DNA of 5,107 bases from Candidatus Kaiserbacteria bacterium (GTDB lineage: Bacteria > Patescibacteria > Paceibacteria > UBA9973 > UBA2100). A model generated the notes under the pieces. That model ran no database searches. It saw only the letters and a list, made by a program, of their open reading frames with translations, and had not been told where the DNA came from. Location of the stretch: NCBI GenBank assembly GCA_002401495.1, contig NVTG01000119.1, positions 1 to 5,107 of the forward strand, read 5' to 3'. The number at the start of each line of letters is the position of its first letter. Position 1 is the stretch's first letter. Position numbers and translations under genes: made by a program. Positions 1 to 5,107 of the stretch are shown one piece after another.

Positions 1-46
1 CCTCAAAAACTTTTAATCACATAAGATTAATTAAATAGATAATTCA
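1..46 (-). other. TGA stop and AT-rich 3' flank with a backup in-frame TGA
   Basis: The coding frame ends at TGA 44-46. The following 43 bases are AT-rich, as expected for a short ciliate 3' untranslated region. A second TGA in the same frame lies at 17-19, nine codons downstream. Tandem stops are known to be favoured where only TGA terminates translation. No AATAAA and no telomeric C4A4 run is visible. The window edge may be near a gene or chromosome end, but this cannot be decided here. Confidence 0.75.
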
Positions 47-3000
47 TTTATCTTCAATATCAAACTTTACTTTTTAACTCTTTAAATATGGTTTGACAAA
101 CACTTCATCACCTGTGTTAGCAAAGGTGCCACTAAATGTTGAAGTCGTATGCATGCGACTGTCGGAATTCAGATTGTCCCAGGGGAATGGTGTTTTGTCG
201 AGTTCAGGCTCCATGGTGACGTCTTCAACTCCAATCTTAATAACTTCAGTCTTCTCCAATTCTTACTAGATTCTGAATCTTTCCATTTCAGCTTCTTGTT
301 TGCGCTTTAGGATGAATCTCCAGACGATTATTGCGATCAATGATGCGGTTGAAACCCATGTCCAGATCATTAATGTCCATATCACGAGCATTGATTGACT
401 ATCGAATGTAAAGACAAGAGCAAACGATATTATAGTTAGTGTGCTGTTCATGAATGTGAAAAGAGCATAATCCCACCAGAAGGTATGAATTCTTACTGCT
501 AAGAACACAATCAATGTGATTCCATTTACTCCTGTTAAGAGAAGAGGTTACATCGATGGATCTGGCACGTATAGAATGATTGCAGCAAACATAAACCTAA
601 TGACACAAAACCATAAATGATAAATAAAAGTCATAGGATTGCTCTCTTTATATTCTCTATAAAGCGTTTCAAGTCTCGGTAAATCTTGCGCTAAATGATA
701 TCTATGTTTTCTCAGTTTAACATATAAGAAAATAGGAACTGCAATGTAGAAGCCTAGAAGAAGAGTTGACATTATCAACTCAATGGTCCCTCCAAGCTTC
801 ACTTCTCCTGTAAAATCAAAGATATGATAGTTGGATAGCGAGAACAAAACTACTGGGAAATAACTCAGATAGAATAGCTTTATCCAGATTGTCATGATTT
901 AAGGAGGTTTTTTACAACATCTGAACTTTCGGATCATGTATAAAATGTATGAGATGAATGCACCAAGTCCTACGATACAGATCATACCTATAAAGTTCTC
1001 ATAGAGCATTGATTCCATTATCGCAACAACAGACTAATTAGCAAACAAAGACCTCCTTCTCCTTCCACCTCCATTACTAACCGAATCTGGCAACATAACC
1101 TACCCATCAGCCTCAGCTCCCATCTTAATGAGAATCTTCTTAAAAATCTCAGTCTAAAACAATGAATACTACATATCTCCACAAAAGCTATCAAGTTCTT
1201 CATCAATTGGAACCTGTAAGAAGGGAACGATAGCTCCAACTTGTTGAACTAATACAGTTGCTAAGTTGCCAGAACAGGCAGATAACACTGCAGCTGAGGA
1301 GGCTGTATAACCAATGTTGCGTGATGTTGCGAATTTGTCCTCGAAAGTGCAAATTGTGGGGGAATATTCATCTGATTGAACGCAAGTCCAGAGATGGTTT
1401 TCTATGCGACATTCGTGAGAGCAACCATCGAGTTTCTCTGTGTTGCCATCGTCACATTCGTGGTATTTGTTTATGTTTATTCCATCGCCACATACTTGTT
1501 CACAAAAATCTATTTGTACTGGCGTGCCTCCATGACAAATGTAGCCTAACTCGACTTAACAATTTTCATCACATCCATCTTTCGCATCAGTATTATTATC
1601 ATCACAAGTCGTAGTCGCAGAAACTCTAATCCCATCCCCACAAATCTCATTACACTTATCTCTATCACTAATAGCCTAACATTCATATCCCAATTCAATC
1701 TCACAAAGATCAGTACATCCATCAGCATTAATCAAGTTTTTATCATCACAAGCATGATGTGCAGTTATTCTTAATCCATCTCCACATATTTCTGTGCAGG
1801 TATCTCTATCATCTGTAGGGTTCGTGTGAATGCAATCATATCCTGTTTCAGTTTGGCATCCAGCTGAACATCCATCGTTGGGGTCAGTGTTTTTGTCATC
1901 ACAGGAATGATAAGTTGTTAGGCGGAGACCGTCACCACAGATTTCGGTACAGAGGTCACGATCGCCGTCTGGGTGGCGGGCACATTCGTAGCCTGTTTCG
2001 ATTGTGCAGGTTGATGAGCAACCGTCTGTGTCGTCGAGGTTTTTATCGTCACAAGGTTAAAAGTTGTTAATTCCATCTCCACAGATCTCACTACATTCAT
2101 CTTTATTTGATCCATCAGCAGCTCTATCACAAAGCCATCCCGCTTCAATCGCACATCCAGCCGAACATCCATCATTATCATCATTATTAGCATCATCACA
2201 TTCAAACTCAGTTGTCCATCTATAACCATCTCCACAGATTTCTCTACAAGTATCAGCTGTTGAAGAATCTCCAAATTCACAGATCCAGCCATCCTCTAAA
2301 GCACAGACATCCGAGCAGCCATCATCTGAGTCATTGTCTCCATCGTCACAATCGTAAGTTGTTCCTACTGTTATCCCATCACCACATATTTCTGTGCAAA
2401 CAGTGACAGTATCACCAGCATCTCTAACACAATCCCATCCAACTTCGAGTTAACACAGATCAGTACATCCATCGCCACTGTCAGTATCATTATCGTCACA
2501 TTGATGTTCTCTAGTTAATACATCTCTTATAATCCAGAATCCATCACCGCAAATCTCATTGCAGGCATCAGGATTAGTTGTATCTCCACCTTGACAAGTC
2601 CATCCATCTTCTAATCCACAGATATCTGAACATCCATCTCCTGAATCATTATCGCCATCGTCACAATCATATGTTGTAAAGACGGTGATACCATCGCCGC
2701 ATATTTCAGTGCAGACATCAGCCGTAGATGCATCAGCTCTCACGCAATTATAACCCAGCTCGATTTAGCAAGACCCATCACATCCATCTCCTGGGCTCGT
2801 ATCATCGTCATCGCAAGTATGTTCTCTCGTAGCAGGATCAGTCACATGAAGATATGCATCTCCACAGACTTCACCACAGCTTGAGGCTGTTGTTGAGTCA
2901 CCTCCACTACATCCCCATCCTGCCACAATCGCACATGCATTAGAGCACCCATTTACATCATCAGTGTCTCCATCGTCGCAAGCATAAGCATTCCCCACAG

Positions 3001-5107
3001 TAATTCCATCACCACATATCTCAGTACAAACATCAGCCGTAGCTGCGTCTGCTCGAACACAATTATATCCCAGCTCAATTTAACAAGATCCATCACATCC
3101 ATCACCTGGACTGGTATCATCATCATCGCAAGTATGTACCCTTGTATTTGGATCTGTCACATGAAGATATCCATCTCCACAGACCTCATTGCAGCTTGAT
3201 GCAGTTGTTGAATCGCCTCCACTGCATTCCCATCCATCCACAATCCCACAGGCATTACTGCACCCATTTACATCATCAGTATCTCCATCGTCACAAGCCC
3301 AAGTGCTCCCAACTGTGATCCCATCGCCACAGTTCTCAATACAGACATCTGCAGTAGAAGAGTCTGTTCTTGTGCAGTCGTAGCCAAGTTCTATTTGACA
3401 TGAACCATCGCAGCCATCTCCAGGGCTTGTGTCGTCATCGTCACAGGTGTGCACTCTTGTGGATGGGTCTGTAACTATCAGGAAGGCGTCACCGCAGACT
3501 TCAGCACAAGTGTCTCGGTCGGCTCCAGATGCTCTTGAACAATCGTAGCCATTTTCTTTGACACATGCATCTGAACAACCATCGTCATTATCAGTGTTAA
3601 AATCATCACATATTTAGAAAATTCTGATGCCATCTCCGCAGATCTCAGTACAGGTGTCTTTTTGTGTGGGTGTTCCACCATCACATTCCCATCCTGCCTC
3701 GAGTTCGCAAACATCTGAGCATCCATCTCCACTGTCAGTGTTATCATCTTCGCATGGGTTAACTCCATAATCTTTGTCGTCTCCACAAACATCCTCACAT
3801 TTTCCTGAATTTAACTAATACTTGCTCGTATCACAAGTCAGGCATTCATTGTCCGCAATTCCACTACAAGTCAAGCAAGTTTCATGACATGGCTAGCAGA
3901 TCCAAGCAGCATCAAAAACATGAGTACTTTTGCATTTAGTGCATTTGCCAGTTCCCGCGTCAATGCAATATTCACACACTGCATCGCAGGTAGTGCATGC
4001 TGGTCCGAATTTATCGAGGGCACACAATTCATAACAAACTTAACCACTGCCATTGTCCATTTCAATGTCACAATCTGAGCAAGATGTTCCTAATAGAGTG
4101 TCGACACAGGTTGATGAACGAGTGAAATAATTGACCGCATCTTTTTCGTGAGTGAATCCCCAGTTATAGAGTTTAAATCTCCTCATATAACCCACGAAAC
4201 TCTCCCCTATAGTAATCTTCGTTTAAGACAGATTTAATATTTTGCTTTCCTCACAGTTGTTAGTTCCCAAGTCATCCATAACACAAATCCATGACCTATC
4301 TTTTTTATAAGGAAAATAGACAATTGTTATTTTTTACCATGCTAAGGTACTAGATGTGCTTCCAGTTACATTAACATCATCACTATCTGTTCTACAATTG
4401 TAGACTCCACTTGATTTTAGCTTTAACTCAAGTTTCTTGCTACCTGTGTTTTCTTAGATTTTGAGTAACTTCATGTCTCCAGAGTGTTATTAATCAAATA
4501 GCACCCACATATCAATAGCAAAAGAAGGAGGAAGATCAACATTGTCAATAACAGCTCCTTGGCTCCCACTGAATTTTAAGGATGCGTCTCCAGATGCCCA
4601 TGGTCCATCGTCTTTATCGAAAGGTAATGGCAAATTATGGTTACCTGCTAGATCAACAGCTTATGTGACTGGATGAACGCTTAAATCAAAATCATAATGT
4701 AGATATGGAGCTGTAACTTCTCTATCAATGCATGTACCTGTTGTTTTACAGATATTGCAGTAATTTGAACATCCAGAACTTTTAAAAGAAGCTTCAAATT
4801 ATGCTTAACTCAAACTTCCATCAAAAAGTTTAAATTCGTTCATCATGACTCCTTCAAGTTCTCTTTCCCAACTACCACCATCATATCTGCATCCAATTTA
4901 AGTGAGACTAGCACTTGCATATCCATGTCCACTCAAATCGTCAGTGTCAGTTCTGGTACCTGTATTTACAAATGATGAAACAAACAACTTATAAGAGTCA
5001 TTTGAACCCTAAGCATCCATGCCAATATAATTCCATCCCACATCCAACTCAAACCCTGCTCGAGCACCTTCAAAATCAATCTTGCCAGCTTTTAGCTAAA
5101 CATCAAG
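44..5107 (-). CDS. Giant LamG-DUF4215-7TM surface protein, ciliate code, N-terminus missing
   Basis: Seen: one minus-strand frame is open from the window edge to TGA 44-46 (1,687 residues plus stop) if TAA and TAG are glutamine. About 20 TAA and 10 TAG codons lie in frame and no internal TGA was found in a codon-by-codon reading. Residues are numbered from the edge, so residue 1 is the codon at 5105-5107. Order of parts: LamG-like 1-113, LamG-like 132-334, CxxC-rich 335-440, sixteen DUF4215-type repeats 441-1253, linker 1254-1371, seven membrane helices 1372-1600, tail 1601-1687. Known: LamG and DUF4215-type repeats sit on extracellular proteins, and large multi-pass proteins of this layout are common in ciliates. 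Inferred: a plasma-membrane receptor or adhesion protein. The start codon and signal peptide lie beyond 5107. No intron is needed anywhere. Any function beyond surface binding is unknown. Confidence 0.95.
47..307 (-). other. Hydrophilic cytoplasmic tail
   Basis: Residues 1601-1687 begin with KRKQEAEMERFRI and continue with mixed-charge, low-hydrophobicity sequence (EKTEVIKIGVEDVTMEPELD, then PFPWDNLN and a Ser/Thr-rich TTSTFSGTF stretch). It ends in KFDIEDK before the TGA. No domain is recognised. Adjacent TAG and TAA codons (266-268, 263-265) and a TAA (74-76) are read as glutamine. Read in the standard code the protein would falsely end at 74. The tail is long enough to bind partners, but nothing specific can be claimed. 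Confidence 0.8.
308..994 (-). other. Seven-transmembrane domain
   Basis: Seven hydrophobic helices are visible at about residues 1372-1392 (FIGMICIVGLGAFISYILYM), 1408-1428 (IKLFYLSYFPVVLFSL), 1441-1463 (IMSTLLLGFYIAVPIFLYV), 1492-1514 (IYHLWFCVIRFMFAAIILYV), 1521-1543, 1547-1568 and 1573-1600. Basic residues cluster after helix 1 (RKFRCCKK), between helices 3 and 4 (KLRKHRYH) and after helix 7 (KRK). All three sit on the same side if the repeats are outside, which agrees with the positive-inside rule and gives N-out, C-in. The helix 3-4 loop (LPRLETLYREYKESNP) resembles the loop found in TRP-like and other ciliate multi-pass surface proteins, but I cannot assign a GPCR or channel family. CC after helix 1 is a possible palmitoylation site. 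Confidence 0.85.
995..1348 (-). other. Juxtamembrane linker with hydrophobic stretch and RRRR motif
   Basis: Residues 1254-1371 join the repeat array to the membrane domain. Residues 1267-1299 form a stretch with no charged residues, rich in Ala, Val, Leu and Ser (around LATVLVQQVGAIVPFLQV), then an acidic PIDEELDSFCGDMQYS segment. Many large ciliate multi-pass proteins have a comparable 'Q-hydrophobic-P...P-l..f' segment just before the membrane domain, recalled as a pattern and not checked by alignment. It could be a re-entrant or extra transmembrane helix, or a small folded domain. GGG followed by RRRRS (residues 1349-1353, bases 1049-1063) lies about 20 residues before the first clear helix. 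TAG-encoded glutamines occur at 1169, 1154, 1100 and 1034. Confidence 0.6.
1349..3787 (-). repeat. Sixteen tandem DUF4215 / Myxococcus-type cysteine-rich repeats
   Basis: Residues 441-1253 are sixteen units of about 45-55 residues with the consensus CGDG...(about 8)...CDDgNtDsgDGCSxxCxIExGWxC...(about 10)...CxEI. Each unit carries six cysteines at fixed places and a run of aspartates. This is the signature of DUF4215 (Pfam) and the 'Myxococcus cysteine-rich repeat' family, known from extracellular proteins of ciliates and myxobacteria. Unit starts (CGD cysteine codon) include 3785, 3494, 3179, 2864, 2549, 2234, 1937 and 1490; the lower-numbered bases are given. Unit 1 is atypical (CGDD, then CEDD). 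Unit 16 has an extra HL before its W-T-C. The Asp-rich loops (CDDDDTSPGDGC) could bind calcium, which is inference only. Being disulfide-dependent, the array must be outside the cytoplasm. Confidence 0.93.
2237..3496 (-). repeat. Higher-order repeat: four tandem 315-bp two-unit blocks
   Basis: DUF4215 units 3-10 are organised as four dimers. The CGD cysteine codon of the first member falls at 3494, 3179, 2864, 2549 and then 2234, each step exactly 315 bp (105 codons). Blocks 1 and 2 are nearly the same in protein: first members share HVTDPxTR, CDDDDTSPGDGCDGSC, IELGY; second members share CDDGDTDDVNGCSNAC and SGGDSTTASSC. The similarity continues through the first member of block 3 and then fades, so the newest duplications are at the right-hand side. 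DNA differences between blocks are mostly at third codon positions, suggesting that the protein was kept under selection after duplication. Confidence 0.92.
3788..4105 (-). other. CxxC-rich EGF/furin-like cysteine segment
   Basis: Residues 335-440 contain about 18 cysteines, many as CxxC pairs: CSDC, CTTC, CEYC, CTKC, CQPC, CLTC. The pattern 'C..C...C..C....g.C..C....' resembles furin-like / growth-factor-receptor cysteine-rich repeats and laminin-type EGF modules, which ciliate genomes carry in large numbers on surface proteins. It connects the LamG pair to the DUF4215 array and was probably a rigid disulfide-bonded spacer. Two in-frame TAG codons (3893-3895 and 3815-3817) are read as glutamine here. 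The exact family (furin-like against EGF-like) cannot be settled by eye. Confidence 0.65.
4106..4714 (-). other. LamG/jellyroll-like domain 2
   Basis: Residues 132-334, about 200 residues, the usual size of a LamG or pentraxin-like sandwich. Visible marks are an early strand APYLHYDFDL, a central WQKITIVY strand (from residue 257), WICVMDDL (from 273), and the closing KITIGESFVGYMRRFKLYNW stretch (about 297-316) with a terminal cysteine at 334. In known LamG-type domains the central 'W..i.i.y' strand and the final 'i.el.iyn' strand form the sheet core, and the sandwich edge often binds calcium, sugars or protein ligands. It holds several TAA-encoded glutamines, including two adjacent ones at 4487-4492. 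Ligand unknown. Confidence 0.6.
4769..5107 (-). other. LamG/jellyroll-like domain 1 (C-terminal part only)
   Basis: Residues 1-113 are rich in short alternating hydrophobic stretches typical of a beta sandwich. They end in a segment GVMMNEFKLFDGSLSQAQF (from residue 86) followed by KSSGC. That is the usual closing strand of LamG/concanavalin-like jellyroll domains, where a hydrophobic strand with a 'kLyn..Ls..ei' pattern precedes a final cysteine. The same pattern recurs at the end of the following domain (YMRRFKLYNWGF ... RSSTC), so the two look like tandem copies. The domain is cut by the window edge. A short linker with CNIC and CIDR cysteines (residues 114-131) separates the copies. The family call rests on pattern only. 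Confidence 0.5.

Noticed and set aside
1..10. cctcaaaaac as a remnant of a hypotrich C4A4 telomere
   Set aside because: Only one imperfect match and no tandem repetition, so it is not evidence for a telomere.
1018..1239. Minus-strand open frame (MELSFPSYRF...)
   Set aside because: Wrong frame. The frame that continues the repeats gives the linker (VGAIVPFLQVPIDEEL...) and leads into the membrane helices once TAG is read as Gln.
1258..1614. Plus-strand open frame of 118 codons, rich in His, Cys and Leu
   Set aside because: It lies antisense to the DUF4215 repeats and linker; its composition is the mirror of the Asp/Gly/Cys codons of the real gene, and it has no recognisable domain.
1918..2292. 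Minus-strand open frame of 124 codons rich in Met, Val and Asp
   Set aside because: Frame-shifted shadow of DUF4215 units; the true frame shows the regular CGDG/CDD/DGC pattern.
1349..3787. Myxobacterial origin, given the Myxococcus-type repeats
   Set aside because: The codon reassignment, the moderately AT-rich composition and the giant single-gene layout fit a ciliate nucleus; the repeat family is also known in ciliates. Other TAA/TAG=Gln eukaryotes such as diplomonads are less likely but not fully excluded.
3478..3798. Minus-strand open frame of 106 codons, possible separate small gene
   Set aside because: Shadow of DUF4215 units 1-2 in another frame; the in-phase frame is interrupted only by a TAA (3614-3616) that reads as Gln.
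3871..4071. Overlapping plus- and minus-strand open frames of about 65 codons
   Set aside because: Both are shadows of the CxxC-rich segment, whose real frame carries about 18 regularly spaced cysteines.
44..5107. A decaying pseudogene with many nonsense mutations
   Set aside because: All nonsense codons are TAA or TAG and none is TGA, there are no frameshifts over 5 kb, and they fall at glutamine columns of the repeats. This is codon reassignment, not decay.

Overview
The window is almost entirely one protein-coding gene on the minus strand. It encodes a very large, cysteine-rich, multi-pass membrane protein, and its 5' end lies beyond the right edge of the window. In the standard genetic code the frame is broken by about 30 TAA and TAG codons. 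If TAA and TAG are read as glutamine and only TGA as stop, a single frame runs uninterrupted from the right edge (5107) to a TGA at 44-46, giving 1,687 visible residues with no intron needed. This is the ciliate nuclear code. Together with the protein type it points to a ciliate macronuclear genome. The base composition is only moderately AT-rich, so a spirotrich such as an oligotrich or hypotrich fits better than Tetrahymena or Paramecium, but that finer placement is a guess.

Layout along the protein, reading right to left on the plus strand: (1) 5107-4769, the C-terminal part of a LamG/jellyroll-like domain; (2) 4714-4106, a second, complete LamG-like domain; (3) 4105-3788, a CxxC-rich segment resembling EGF/furin-like growth-factor-receptor repeats; (4) 3787-1349, sixteen tandem DUF4215 / Myxococcus-type cysteine-rich repeats, eight of which form four head-to-tail dimers of exactly 315 bp; (5) 1348-995, a linker with a hydrophobic stretch and an RRRR motif; (6) 994-308, seven predicted transmembrane helices; (7) 307-47, a hydrophilic tail; (8) the TGA stop and 43 bases of AT-rich 3' flank.

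The likely picture is a cell-surface protein with a long, disulfide-rich, acidic, probably carbohydrate- or protein-binding ectodomain on a 7TM anchor with a short cytoplasmic tail. The charge distribution agrees with N-terminus outside and C-terminus inside. Ligand and function cannot be read from the sequence. No RNA genes, mobile elements, CRISPR arrays or promoters were found.
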